From Paenibacillus xylanexedens (GTDB lineage: Bacteria; Bacillota; Bacilli; Paenibacillales; Paenibacillaceae): a DNA stretch of 64,000 nt. Within the stretch, counting starts at the first letter, position 1; every line of letters begins with the position of its first letter. Positions 51,457 to 60,115 of the stretch are shown piece by piece. The DNA lies in the NCBI RefSeq assembly GCF_017874615.1, contig NZ_JAGIKV010000031.1, positions 1 to 64,000 on the forward strand. The letters run 5' to 3'. The notes below the pieces were generated by a model. The model did no database searches and was not told the origin of the DNA. It was given only the letters and a program-made list of their open reading frames with translations. Position numbers and translations under genes: made by a program.

Positions 51457-52686
51457 ATGAAAAGAAGACCCTCACGAAATGCTGAATGTCCATGTGGAAG
51501 TGAAAAGAAATTCAAAAAATGTTGTATTAATAAAAATTTCAGTTGGATTTTAGATGATGACGGCATTTATAAACGTTCAATACCTATCAAAGATCCAGAT
51601 ATGATTGCAGCTATGGAGGAACATGAGAAAAGATTCATTGAGATATATGGTAGAGAACCAAAGGACGACGACCTTTTCTTCTATGATCAATATGTATCAC
51701 CAATGGATGAATATGAAGTTGAAAACATGACGGTGAAATTATTAGAAGAAATAAACGCAGACCCAGCATTTATCTATGCCTATAAGAAGACTGGTAGATT
51801 AGTAGTCAAAGAGTACGAAGGGAATTTAACTGATGCAGAGTTAAGTGAATGGCGTAGTGCCTTGGCAGAGTACTATGATTTGAATGAGGAACTTCAATTT
51901 GAAGAAGTTGTATCAGATAGTGAGCAAAATAGTTTACTGGTAGAATTTGAATCTGCACTCTACTTGTTTGGAATGATCATTGCAAAGTATGACCAAGTTA
52001 AGGGGATAGACCTCACTCATAATGATTTTATTATGTTTTGTGTCACTAAATCGTTTAAGACCTTTAAATCTATTCAAGTTCAATTAAAAGCCGGACTGAT
52101 TGAAGATTCACTCAATCTATTAAGATCGGTTTATGAAAACTATCTTAACATAATATATGTTTTAAGATATCCCGAAAGATTAGATGATTTGGTGGCAGCA
52201 AGAATCGGTATGGAAGAAGGAACCCACCAGTATTTAATTCATAGTAATGGTAAGTTTGATAAGAGGACTATCGTTGATAAAGTAACTGGGCAACAATATA
52301 TAGGTCATATCTCTAATTATTCAATGGCCACTGCAAGTCCCTATAAAGAGGATATTTTTATCTTTGATAAATTGTATGAAAAACTATCGAGATTCACTCA
52401 TCCAAACATATTAGTTTCTAAGCACTATATAAGTAACGAAAAATTTAATCCTCACCATCGGGGCAAATCTGACGATGCAATTATACTTTCTATATTTATT
52501 AGCATACTTCTGTTAGAGCAACTGCTGGCTATCAACGCAGACGAACAAATGCAACAAGATATAAGAAACCGTCTAGTAAAAATGAAAAATATTATTACAG
52601 AAATATTTAGTGATTTTGTTACTGAAGAAGATGAGAAGTATATTCTTGAAAAATCAATTTATGAAAGAGTCAATAATATTGGGTGA
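51457..52686 (+). CDS. SEC-C zinc motif protein with DUF5677-like domain
   Basis: A 409-residue protein, the longest in the array. Residues 11-23 (CPCGSEKKFKKCC) form a SEC-C zinc finger, found in SecA and in many proteins of unknown role. The middle (about 195-260, LKAGLIEDSLNLLRSVYENYL and YVLRYPERLDDLV) resembles DUF5677, a helical domain seen in abortive-infection-like proteins. GAGGAGA precedes the ATG. A defence role is possible but not shown. It fills its cassette and ends 25 bp before the next site. Confidence 0.7.
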   Translation: MKRRPSRNAECPCGSEKKFKKCCINKNFSWILDDDGIYKRSIPIKDPDMIAAMEEHEKRFIEIYGREPKDDDLFFYDQYVSPMDEYEVENMTVKLLEEINADPAFIYAYKKTGRLVVKEYEGNLTDAELSEWRSALAEYYDLNEELQFEEVVSDSEQNSLLVEFESALYLFGMIIAKYDQVKGIDLTHNDFIMFCVTKSFKTFKSIQVQLKAGLIEDSLNLLRSVYENYLNIIYVLRYPERLDDLVAARIGMEEGTHQYLIHSNGKFDKRTIVDKVTGQQYIGHISNYSMATASPYKEDIFIFDKLYEKLSRFTHPNILVSKHYISNEKFNPHHRGKSDDAIILSIFISILLLEQLLAINADEQMQQDIRNRLVKMKNIITEIFSDFVTEEDEKYILEKSIYERVNNIG

Positions 52687-52711
52687 ACTCGATGAGGATC
52701 CAATAAACTTC

Positions 52712-52859
52712 GTCCAACAACATTTTTACGCTTTTGCCCATTCTGCTCTCGGTCCGGCCTGATGAAGAAAAGATATGGATGATTTCAGTCGGACACATCT
52801 TTTCCCTAAGATAAGAGCTATCTAAGGGGAAAGGTGTCGTGAACACAAGAACGTTATAT
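52712..52859 (+). repeat. attC-like site 3
   Basis: Left heptamer GTCCAAC, right heptamer GTTATAT. Contains CTCGGTCCGGCC, CGGACACATC, an inner hairpin around AAGATAAGAGCTATCTAAGG and CGTGAACAC. The same AAGATAAGAGCTATCTA block returns at the right edge of the window. Confidence 0.75.
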
Positions 52860-53040
52860 GACAGAATCAAATGAAAAGAGAGCCGTTTGGCTCTAATTAG
52901 AATTTATATTTAATTCATTATGTAATTGAAGAATATCTTTAAAACCCTTGCAAGTAGATTTCACGAATGCCAACCTGGAGATCTTTTGGAACATCTAACA
53001 GACCAATGAAAGAACAGAGTATAAGAGGATGTTGGTTAAC
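52860..53040. pseudogene. Deleted copy of an earlier cassette
   Basis: 52865-52965 repeats 50585-50690 (the minus-strand gene's 3' end) and then jumps, at TTCACG/AATGCCAAC, to a copy of 51228-51320 (the tail of the Cro/CI-type gene and its spacer). About 540 bp between these points are missing, so neither gene survives. The cassette still has its two sites. Confidence 0.85.
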
Positions 53041-53059
53041 TCGAAGATGTGATTCCGTC

Positions 53060-53175
53060 GTATAACATAATATTCAAGCTGCGGCTCCTCTGGAGCCTTG
53101 GTCTGCTGGATGAATTCTGTGGAAGCATTTCAGCAGACAACCCCTTCGGGGATCGTGAATACAGGAACGTTATAT
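53060..53175 (+). repeat. attC-like site 4
   Basis: Left heptamer GTATAAC, right heptamer GTTATAT. TATTCA pairs with TGAATA, GTCTGCT with AGCAGAC, and CCCCTTCGGGG is a small hairpin. This is one of the cleanest sites. Confidence 0.85.
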
Positions 53176-53231
53176 GAAATCTGTGTAGAGCTTAAAACCC
53201 ACAATATTAACAATAAAATGGAGGTGTTTTC

Positions 53232-53657
53232 ATGGAGATGATCTATAAAGATTATTTAATTTCTGATGATAAATCTAAGCTTGACAAGCAAGTGATTTTA
53301 GATTTTTTAGTCCAAAGCTATTGGGCTAATAGGAGACCACAAGAACGTATATTAAGATCTATAGAAAATTCACATTGTTTTGGAGTTTATCATAATGACA
53401 AGCAAATTGCTTTTGCAAGAGTAGTTACAGATAATGCTACTGTCTATTATCTCTGTGATGTATTTGTATTGAAAGAATATCAAGGTCAGGGGATTGGAAA
53501 GAAATTGGTAGAACAAATTGTAAATTCTGATGAATATGAATGGATGAGTGGAATTCTTGGGACATTAGATGCACATAGTTTATATGAACAATATGGATTT
53601 GAAAGAGACTTAGAACGATCAATGAGAAGAATACCTCAGGGAAGAAAGACAATGTGA
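53232..53657 (+). CDS. GNAT family N-acetyltransferase (cassette)
   Basis: A 141-residue GNAT. The acetyl-CoA loop YQGQGIGKKL is near residues 78-87 and the late YEQYGFERD near 116-124. It resembles the YjcF/YjgM-like small acetyltransferases common in gene cassettes. GGAGGTG lies upstream of the ATG. Substrate unknown; a resistance role is conceivable but unsupported. Confidence 0.88.
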   Translation: MEMIYKDYLISDDKSKLDKQVILDFLVQSYWANRRPQERILRSIENSHCFGVYHNDKQIAFARVVTDNATVYYLCDVFVLKEYQGQGIGKKLVEQIVNSDEYEWMSGILGTLDAHSLYEQYGFERDLERSMRRIPQGRKTM

Positions 53658-53681
53658 GCAATTCAAGAAGACACAGACTTC

Positions 53682-53847
53682 ATATAACATTATATCCACG
53701 CTTCGGGCCTAAAAGCCCTCGGTCCGCTAGAAGCGATTGGCAGGGAAGCAGAATCAGCGGACACATCCGCACCGACTAACCGCATCGCGGCCGGCACCTG
53801 GCGGAGCCTTAAGTCGGTAGTACGTCGTGGATACAGGAACGTTATCT
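53682..53847 (+). repeat. attC-like site 5
   Basis: Left heptamer ATATAAC, right heptamer GTTATCT. TATCCACG pairs perfectly with CGTGGATA, and GTCCGCT with AGCGGAC. The inner part is long and nearly the same as in the site at 57352. Confidence 0.85.
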
Positions 53848-53886
53848 GAAATCACTACAAATTCAACATTTTGAGGGAGCTATTAC

Positions 53887-54381
53887 GTGGAGATCAACCA
53901 AGAAATAATAAAAATGCTATATCAAATTCAGTGGTTTAGTAAATGTGGAATAAGAGATTATCAAAGTGATACCGTAATATATACTAATTCTTGGGTTGAA
54001 GCGTCTGAACATTATAATTCTCGAGAATGGGAAGAAACAACTTTGAAGGCCAGGAATCAGTTGACTTTGTATTTACATAATAATTTTTCGAAAGAGTATT
54101 TACATTGGAATGCCATAGTCAAAGAAGCAAAGATAATTATCAATACGATGTTAAGCGAGCAACTGGATAGAACTCGAAATGAGTTCCAACTAGAGGATGT
54201 ATTCAGTGAATGTGTTAGATGGGATATCTTAAATATAATTATGGAATACAGTTATTTAAGTAAGTTGAGAAAAAAATATAATAGATTTTACTCGGAACAA
54301 ATATTATATATCTATTCTATAGGCCATCTGCCTTGTGGATGGGAAGGGAAATGGCCTTCAGGTAAGTTAGTGATTTTTTAA
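53887..54381 (+). CDS. Hypothetical protein (cassette)
   Basis: A 164-residue protein, not recognised. It is helical, rich in Tyr, Trp and charged residues (QIQWFSKCGIRDYQSDTV near the start; YIYSIGHLPCGWEGKWPSG at the end). The GTG start follows TGAGGGAG. No membrane segment or signal peptide is seen. It ends 36 bp before the next site. Confidence 0.7.
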   Translation: MEINQEIIKMLYQIQWFSKCGIRDYQSDTVIYTNSWVEASEHYNSREWEETTLKARNQLTLYLHNNFSKEYLHWNAIVKEAKIIINTMLSEQLDRTRNEFQLEDVFSECVRWDILNIIMEYSYLSKLRKKYNRFYSEQILYIYSIGHLPCGWEGKWPSGKLVIF

Positions 54382-54417
54382 ATATTGTTGAAGGCTTCTC
54401 GGGAAGGCAGTGACATC

Positions 54418-54513
54418 AGCTAACATAATATTCACGCTGCGGACATTCGTCCTTGGCCCGGCATTCGCCGGACACCTAGCATTCGCTAGGTCGTGAATAC
54501 AGGAACGTTAGGT
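54418..54513 (+). repeat. attC-like site 6
   Basis: The shortest site, 96 bp. Left heptamer AGCTAAC, right heptamer GTTAGGT. ATTCACG pairs with CGTGAAT; CCGGC-ATTC-GCCGG and CCTAGC-ATTC-GCTAGG are two small hairpins inside. Confidence 0.85.
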
Positions 54514-54539
54514 AAAATTCAGGGAAAGAAGGTAAGGTA

Positions 54540-55424
54540 ATGACAGTAGAAACTCAATATTCAATTAAAAAAGCTGATCAAACCAAATATTCGAAGTGTT
54601 TTGCTACTTATAGAAAGAATATATGGTTTAGACCAAGTTGGTCTTTTTTACAACAGATGATGCTAGATGCAAGCGATTGTTTTTGGATTTATAGAGATGA
54701 TAAACGAGTAGCTGGAATCTCTTTAAGTAACAATGAGTTGGGATCATTTTTTATGATACCTCCATTTGCCTTAACAGTTGATATAGTCTCTTTTCTAAAA
54801 GATGTTGTAGTCAAGAGTTCTGAAGGCAGTCACAGAGTAGAGGCTTATAATGTTTTAAGCGAACATATAGAAGTTTTTATGAACGAGGGTTTTAATATTT
54901 TGAGTACAAGGAAGTGTATGATTAGACCAACAGAGAAGATTGAGACTTCTCTTCCTAGTGATATTACTTGTGTCAAACCTAATCTGGAACACATTACAAG
55001 TATTACTCAGTTAATGAATGAAGCCTATTGTACAGGACCAGATAAAAGGGATTTAGATACATATAGACGAGATTTAATATATTATTTTGAACACAATAAT
55101 CAAGAAGAAGTACTAGATGCATCAACTATCCTAGTTCAAAAAGAAACTAATGAGATTGTGGGTGTTTGTCTGGTCTCCATTTGGGAAGGTATCCCTCTTA
55201 TTTATGAAATTGCTGTTAAACCAAACTACAACAATCAAGGATTAGGGAGATATATGTTATGTAAGGCTATTACTCATTTAGAGTCAGTATATCCGGTAAT
55301 TCGATTATTTTTAACTGCAGGGAATAATGCTGAATATTTGTATTCGAAGCTTGGTTTTCTGTCAGGGGAGGAGACTTCTCACTTAGTTTTTGAAACTGAA
55401 GAAACACCGATAGCAACTCAATGA
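54540..55424 (+). CDS. Two-part GNAT-like acetyltransferase (cassette)
   Basis: A 294-residue protein. The C-terminal half is a clear GNAT, with NQGLGRYM near 226-233 and EYLYSKLGF near 265-273. The N-terminal half (about 1-135) looks like a degenerate GNAT fold without the acetyl-CoA loop, as in mycothiol-synthase-like tandem GNATs. AAAGAAGGTAAG precedes the ATG. It ends 14 bp before the next site. Confidence 0.82.
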   Translation: MTVETQYSIKKADQTKYSKCFATYRKNIWFRPSWSFLQQMMLDASDCFWIYRDDKRVAGISLSNNELGSFFMIPPFALTVDIVSFLKDVVVKSSEGSHRVEAYNVLSEHIEVFMNEGFNILSTRKCMIRPTEKIETSLPSDITCVKPNLEHITSITQLMNEAYCTGPDKRDLDTYRRDLIYYFEHNNQEEVLDASTILVQKETNEIVGVCLVSIWEGIPLIYEIAVKPNYNNQGLGRYMLCKAITHLESVYPVIRLFLTAGNNAEYLYSKLGFLSGEETSHLVFETEETPIATQ

Positions 55425-55437
55425 TGTCCTGAACTCC

Positions 55438-55597
55438 ACCTAACACCGTATCTACGCTGCGGGCTACGCCCTTGGTTCGTTAGAAGTGGTAAACGGGGAA
55501 GCTGACTCAGCTCACAACCCTGCGAGGCTAAGTCCGTCGGACCTGGTCACGTTGCTCCCTTAAGCCTCTCGGGTTCGTAGATACAACAACGTTCGGC
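55438..55597 (+). repeat. attC-like site 7
   Basis: Left heptamer ACCTAAC, right heptamer GTTCGGC. TATCTACG pairs perfectly with CGTAGATA, a compensated change relative to most sites. The inner part (CCTGCGAGGCTAAGTC ... TTAAGCCTCTCGGG) is shared with the sites at 59925 and 62956. Confidence 0.85.
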
Positions 55598-55655
55598 GAA
55601 ACCACCCAGGAGTAATTGTATAATTGTATGCGGATCAAGGAAGGGGATAAATTGA

Positions 55656-56446
55656 ATGATATTGAATTTGGAATTAGCGGATATTTTAGAAAAATCTGAA
55701 ATTAATTATATGGTTGATCGAATGACTGCAATCAGAGAACGAGAAGGAAACCCTGAGGGAATTGAAATAAAACGATTCGGGAGAGCACGGCGTTTTATAG
55801 TAAAACCATGCCATGGGGTCTTTTTAATAATGTAAAGGGAAGGATTTCTGAAGATGTCATTGAAGATATCTTAGACTTTTATAATGAGCGGGAAAGGAAT
55901 TTTGAGATTCAAGTCATCCCGGGTAATATAAATCAAGAAGTTATGAAAAAACTCCATAATATAGGCTTTTATCAATCAGGATTTCATACAACGCTTTTTT
56001 GTGAACCTGGAAATCTAAATTCGTTTGATCATCATAAACTGGAAATTCGTGAACTACTTGAAGATGAGTTCGATACATATGCAGAAATTCATTGTTTAGG
56101 TACAGGATTATCTCTTGATGGGAAAGAACACGTAGCTGCAAATAACCGAGTACTGTTTTCCCGTCCTGGATGGCACTATTATTTGGGGTTGGATCAGGGC
56201 TATCCAGTTGCAGTAGCTGTAATGTATATAGAGAACAATGTTGCTTCATTAACATTTGCGACAACACTACCTGAATATCGAAATAAAGGATTTCAAACAA
56301 ATTTATTACTTAGACGAATTCATGATACCTACAACAATTGTAATCTCATTGTTAGTCAGTGCTCATTTGGCTCGCAAAGCCATCGGAATATGGAAAGAGT
56401 GGGTATGAGAATTGGATATACCCGAGCAACATGGACAAGGGATTAA
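55656..56446 (+). pseudogene. GNAT-like acetyltransferase gene with a frameshift (cassette)
   Basis: An ATG at 55656, with AAGGGG upstream, opens a frame (MILNLELADILEKSEINY) that continues about 50 residues to FIVKPCHG. Adding one A to the run at 55802-55805 would join it smoothly to the long frame starting at 55808 (MPWGLFNNVKGR, 212 residues), giving about 263 residues. The second part holds the GNAT core, with PEYRNKGFQTNLLLRR near its residue 158. Either it is a pseudogene, a slippage-expressed gene, a shorter protein from 55808, or a sequencing error. There is no ribosome site before 55808. Confidence 0.7.
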
Positions 56447-56473
56447 TTGTGAGGGGAAATTTAGGCTGGCATC

Positions 56474-56589
56474 GCCTAACATAATATTCAAAGCCGCGGC
56501 CCTTCGGAGTCTTGGTCTGCGAGGTGGATTTCGAAGAGGCATTTCAGCAGACAACTCCGTTGGGGTTCATGAATACAGGAACGTTATCT
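56474..56589 (+). repeat. attC-like site 8
   Basis: Left heptamer GCCTAAC, right heptamer GTTATCT. ATTCA pairs with TGAAT; TTGGTCTGC and GCAGACAAC form the internal arm; CTCCGTTGGGG is a small hairpin. Confidence 0.85.
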
Positions 56590-56620
56590 TACATAAACCT
56601 ATTACATTTAGGAGCAAATA

Positions 56621-57340
56621 ATGAAGATCACTTTCTCGAAATGGGTTCAATATTATCGAAAAAATAATCAAAACCTCAAATATATTCATTGGGATGACAA
56701 CTATAAATTAACAAATAATGAAAGAGAAATAATCATTAAGTCAATTCAACAGTTTCAATTAGGAGAAAACTCTGAAGGTAAATATCTAATTAAACGTGCA
56801 CAAGAATATGTACATCAGACACAAGATCAGGATTACTATGAAGCGCTTATAGAATTCATTAAAGAAGAACAGAGGCACGCTAGAGATCTAGGCAGATTTA
56901 TGAAGGTACAGGGAATCCCACTCCTTCGTAGACATTGGGTGGACAATGTATTTAGAAGATTACGTCGATATGCAAGTCTAGAACAATCAGTCATTGTTCT
57001 ATTAACTGCTGAGATCATTGCTAAGTTGTACTATAAAGCCTTGCAAAAATCTACAAAGTCAGAAGTATTAATAGATATATGTAATCAAATTTTAAGTGAT
57101 GAGGAGAAACATGTTCAGTTTCAATCTGAAACACTTCATAAATTTGCTCAAAATAGAAGTGTTTTCTTTAACAGAATAGTTTATATCCTTCGTAGAATCC
57201 TTTTTGAAGGAACGCTAATTATCGTGTGGTATCAACATAAGCGTGTATTTAAAGCTGGGGGATATAAACTCAAAAGTTATTACTATGAATGCCGTCATGA
57301 GTTTAACTTAACAAAGAAGATTATAGCTAATTCACAGTAG
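56621..57340 (+). CDS. Ferritin-like diiron protein (cassette)
   Basis: A 239-residue four-helix protein. Two ExxH motifs, at about E83-H86 (EEQRH) and E161-H164 (EEKH), with a further Glu near 131 (TAEIIAKLYY), are the metal ligands of ferritin-like diiron proteins. The C-terminal 60 residues carry a hydrophobic stretch (FEGTLIIVWY) and a basic end. Relatives include oxygenases and storage proteins; the reaction is unknown. GGAG precedes the ATG. Confidence 0.75.
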   Translation: MKITFSKWVQYYRKNNQNLKYIHWDDNYKLTNNEREIIIKSIQQFQLGENSEGKYLIKRAQEYVHQTQDQDYYEALIEFIKEEQRHARDLGRFMKVQGIPLLRRHWVDNVFRRLRRYASLEQSVIVLLTAEIIAKLYYKALQKSTKSEVLIDICNQILSDEEKHVQFQSETLHKFAQNRSVFFNRIVYILRRILFEGTLIIVWYQHKRVFKAGGYKLKSYYYECRHEFNLTKKIIANSQ

Positions 57341-57351
57341 AGGTTTACGTC

Positions 57352-57520
57352 AGATAACATTATATCCAAGCTTTGGGTCCTGACGCTCCCTCGGTCAGCC
57401 CGAAGGGAATTGGCAGGGAAGTGGAATCTGGCGGACACATCCGCACCGACTAACCGCATCGCGGCCGTCTTTTGACGGAGCCTTAATTCGGTGGGACGTC
57501 GTGAATACAGAACTTTATAG
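57352..57520 (+). repeat. attC-like site 9
   Basis: Left heptamer AGATAAC; right end AACTTTATAG, where the usual G of GTT is T. The inner 90 bp closely match site 5 (53682-53847), including ACATCCGCACCGACTAACCG. Confidence 0.8.
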
Positions 57521-57579
57521 GTTATCAGCGTAAAAACAGTATAACAATTCATAATTTTATTTTGAATAGGAGAGAAACC

Positions 57580-58239
57580 ATGCTGGAGGCAGTCATTTTC
57601 GATATGGATGGAACACTATTTCAAACAAACAAAATCTTAGAGTTATCGTTAGAAGAAACATTCTCTATCTTAAGGTCTCTAAATGAATGGACGAGTGAAG
57701 CTCCAACCCAAAAATATCGTGAAATAATGGGAGTTCCTCTACCAGTAGTTTGGGAAACGTTATTGCCGAACCATTCAAATGAAATCAGACGAATTGTGGA
57801 CGAGATCTTCCTAGAGAAGCTAATTGCAAATATTAATTATGGCAATGGTGCACTTTATCCACATGTCAAAGAAGTTTTTGATTTTTTAAAACAGGAAGGC
57901 TGCTTAATTTTTATTGCAAGTAATGGACTAATCGAATACCTCAATGCTATTGTTAACTGTTACAAGTTAAATAATTGGGTGACAGAAACCTTTAGCATCC
58001 AACAAATAGAGACTCAGAATAAGGATGACTTAGTCGGTCATATTCTTAAAAAACATCACATCAGCAATGCAACTGTAGTTGGGGACAGGATTTCTGATTT
58101 CAATGCCGCAAAAAACAATGGGTTGAAGGCTATTGGTTGTCGATTTGATTTTGCCCAAGAAGGGGAGCTTGCACAAGCGGATTTTATTATTGACGACTTA
58201 CTTGAATTAAAAAGTATATTTAGACATCAGGGAAAATAG
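57580..58239 (+). CDS. HAD family hydrolase (cassette)
   Basis: A 219-residue HAD of the phosphoglycolate-phosphatase/beta-phosphoglucomutase type. Motif I DMDGTLF is at residues 8-14, motif II IASNG near 116, and motif IV GDRISDFNAA near 170-179. The cap is helical. The ATG at 57580 follows AGGAGAG; the frame upstream enters the site region. Substrate unknown. Confidence 0.88.
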   Translation: MLEAVIFDMDGTLFQTNKILELSLEETFSILRSLNEWTSEAPTQKYREIMGVPLPVVWETLLPNHSNEIRRIVDEIFLEKLIANINYGNGALYPHVKEVFDFLKQEGCLIFIASNGLIEYLNAIVNCYKLNNWVTETFSIQQIETQNKDDLVGHILKKHHISNATVVGDRISDFNAAKNNGLKAIGCRFDFAQEGELAQADFIIDDLLELKSIFRHQGK

Positions 58240-58277
58240 AATGCTTTTGTAATTATATCGATGAAGGCGCTGAAATC

Positions 58278-58394
58278 CTATAACACCATATTTAAGCTGC
58301 GGTTACCCCTTGGTCACAATGATGTTTTTGGCACAGGGGAGTTGATTCATGTGACAACTTGCTTCGCAAGTTCGTGAATACAAAAACGTTATAG
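58278..58394 (+). repeat. attC-like site 10
   Basis: Left heptamer CTATAAC, right heptamer GTTATAG. GTCAC pairs with GTGAC in the internal arm (a compensated change), and ACTTGCTTCGCAAGT is a small hairpin. Confidence 0.85.
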
Positions 58395-58445
58395 GAAATC
58401 AATAAAGACAGTTAACAGATAAATAATTAAAAGCAGGTGAAAACA

Positions 58446-59024
58446 ATGACTACAGATTTCATCATTCTCCATGGCTCAGCAGGAAATGGGAAGACAACAT
58501 TGTCTCGGAGACTACATGAACATTTAAGATCTCCATATTTTGAATTTGGATGGATTCCAGAATTCCGTTCTCTATCTCCTTCAGTTCAAATCACGCAGAG
58601 GGAAGAAGAGCAGTTGTCATTTGAGAATTTGATGTTAGTTGTTAAAAATTATAATCGACATGGATTTAAGAACATTATAATTACAGACTTGGATGACGCA
58701 CGCATACGGGATATTCCTATTCAATTTGAAGGATTCAATTATATTATTTTTACACTCTATAGTGATGAGGACGAAGTAATTAGACTAAGAATTCAGAACA
58801 GAAATAATGGGAATAGCTATTCTGATTGGGAACAATCTATTAAATTGAATTCGCTCATTAGGGGGAGAAACAAACTGCCGAATGAATATCGTATTTTGAA
58901 TTCAAGCAAGGATGTCGAAAGCACATTAAAAGAACTATTAAATCATTTGGAAAGCCATCTCCCATCACGAAATAATAAAATACAAGTAAGTAAAAATGAT
59001 TTCTATAGCTATATAAAAGATTGA
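58446..59024 (+). CDS. P-loop kinase-like protein (cassette)
   Basis: A 192-residue protein with Walker A GSAGNGKTT at residues 10-18 and a nucleoside-kinase-like build: FEFGWIPEFR near 35-44 and the LIRGRNKLPNEYR lid-like segment near 140-152. ATG at 58446 follows AGGTG; GTG at 58437 overlaps that site. Shikimate- or nucleotide-kinase-like proteins that modify antibiotics (chloramphenicol phosphotransferase type) share this form, but nothing specific points to one. Confidence 0.75.
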   Translation: MTTDFIILHGSAGNGKTTLSRRLHEHLRSPYFEFGWIPEFRSLSPSVQITQREEEQLSFENLMLVVKNYNRHGFKNIIITDLDDARIRDIPIQFEGFNYIIFTLYSDEDEVIRLRIQNRNNGNSYSDWEQSIKLNSLIRGRNKLPNEYRILNSSKDVESTLKELLNHLESHLPSRNNKIQVSKNDFYSYIKD

Positions 59025-59064
59025 ATAAACGCGTTTTACCTAATTCTAAGAAGACGCTGACATC

Positions 59065-59182
59065 CTATAACAAAATGTTCACGCATAGGGCATCCGCCCA
59101 CGGTCCCAGTAGCGACTTCGGAGAGTAGTTGCTGCGGACACATCCGCTTTCGCCGAGCGTCGTGAATACAGGAACGTTAGCA
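59065..59182 (+). repeat. attC-like site 11
   Basis: Left heptamer CTATAAC, right heptamer GTTAGCA. GTTCACG pairs with CGTGAAT imperfectly; ACGGTCCCAGTAGC and GTTGCTGCGGACA form the internal arm; CTTTCGCCGAGCG follows. Confidence 0.8.
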
Positions 59183-59250
59183 GAAACCAAGGGATTCCTT
59201 AATCAAATTATAAAGATTAGATATACTATTATTAAAGGACGGGGATTTCA

Positions 59251-59877
59251 ATGAGTAGCTTGTTATTAACTTCTTGTGGTTTTTATACTGATGATATTAA
59301 AAACCAATTTCTGGATTTAATTGATGGAGATATCTCTCAATTAAAAGTCTCAATTATTACAACAGCATCCCCTATGCGAGAAAATAATAGATATGCACAA
59401 AGAGCATTGCAAGAGTTTAAGGACATGGGATTTCAGCATATCAATTTTGTAGATATAGAATTTGATGACCCGCAAATTCTCTTACATAGAGATGTTATAT
59501 ATATCAATGGTGGAAATCCATTTACATTATTGTATTACGCTAAGAAAAGTGGTGCTGATGAAATTATCAGAACACTGGCCGCACAGAATGTAATTATAGT
59601 TGGAGTAAGCGCAGGAACGTTATTACTGGGGCCGAATATTAACATTGTTGATTTCTTTACTCCACAGATGAACACAATGGATTTAACGGATTTTAAGGCA
59701 TTAGGTGTAACCGACAAGCTTATTTTTCCTCACTATGATCGAGAGGACATATTTAAAGATAGTACTAATAAAACAATTGAAGAGAGAATAGTGGAATTTG
59801 AATCCAATGAGAACTGTAGTGTGACAAGGCTTAAAGATGAAGAATATATCTCAATCTTAATGAAACAAGCACATTGA
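59251..59877 (+). CDS. Peptidase E-like (S51) protein (cassette)
   Basis: A 208-residue class-I-glutamine-amidotransferase-fold serine peptidase. The nucleophile Ser120 is in GVSAGT, and INGGNPFTLL lies near 85-94, both typical of peptidase E (aspartyl dipeptidase) and cyanophycinase relatives. It lacks a signal peptide, so it is cytosolic. GGACGGGG is upstream. Substrate unknown. Confidence 0.85.
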   Translation: MSSLLLTSCGFYTDDIKNQFLDLIDGDISQLKVSIITTASPMRENNRYAQRALQEFKDMGFQHINFVDIEFDDPQILLHRDVIYINGGNPFTLLYYAKKSGADEIIRTLAAQNVIIVGVSAGTLLLGPNINIVDFFTPQMNTMDLTDFKALGVTDKLIFPHYDREDIFKDSTNKTIEERIVEFESNENCSVTRLKDEEYISILMKQAH

Positions 59878-59924
59878 AAGTGATAAATTCATTGAAAGTA
59901 GCTCGAAGAAGCCCTTAAAAATCT

Positions 59925-60079
59925 TGCCAACACCGTATTCACACTGAGGGGCTCAGCCCCTTGGTCTGTCAGTGGGGTTTCGAGGAAGTAGTATCCAGTA
60001 GACAATTCCTGTGAGGCTAAGTCTTCGACCCAGTCGCTCCATTAAGTCTCTCGGGTTCGTGAATACAACAACGGTAGAT
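59925..60079 (+). repeat. attC-like site 12
   Basis: Left heptamer TGCCAAC; right end AACGGTAGAT, with G in place of the first T. GTATTCACA pairs with GTGAATAC. The inner part matches sites 7 and 15 (GTGAGGCTAAGTCTTCGACC ... GTCTCTCGGG). Confidence 0.8.
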
Positions 60080-60115
60080 AAAATAACGAAGAAGTTTGTA
60101 TTGGGAGTTGATTCA

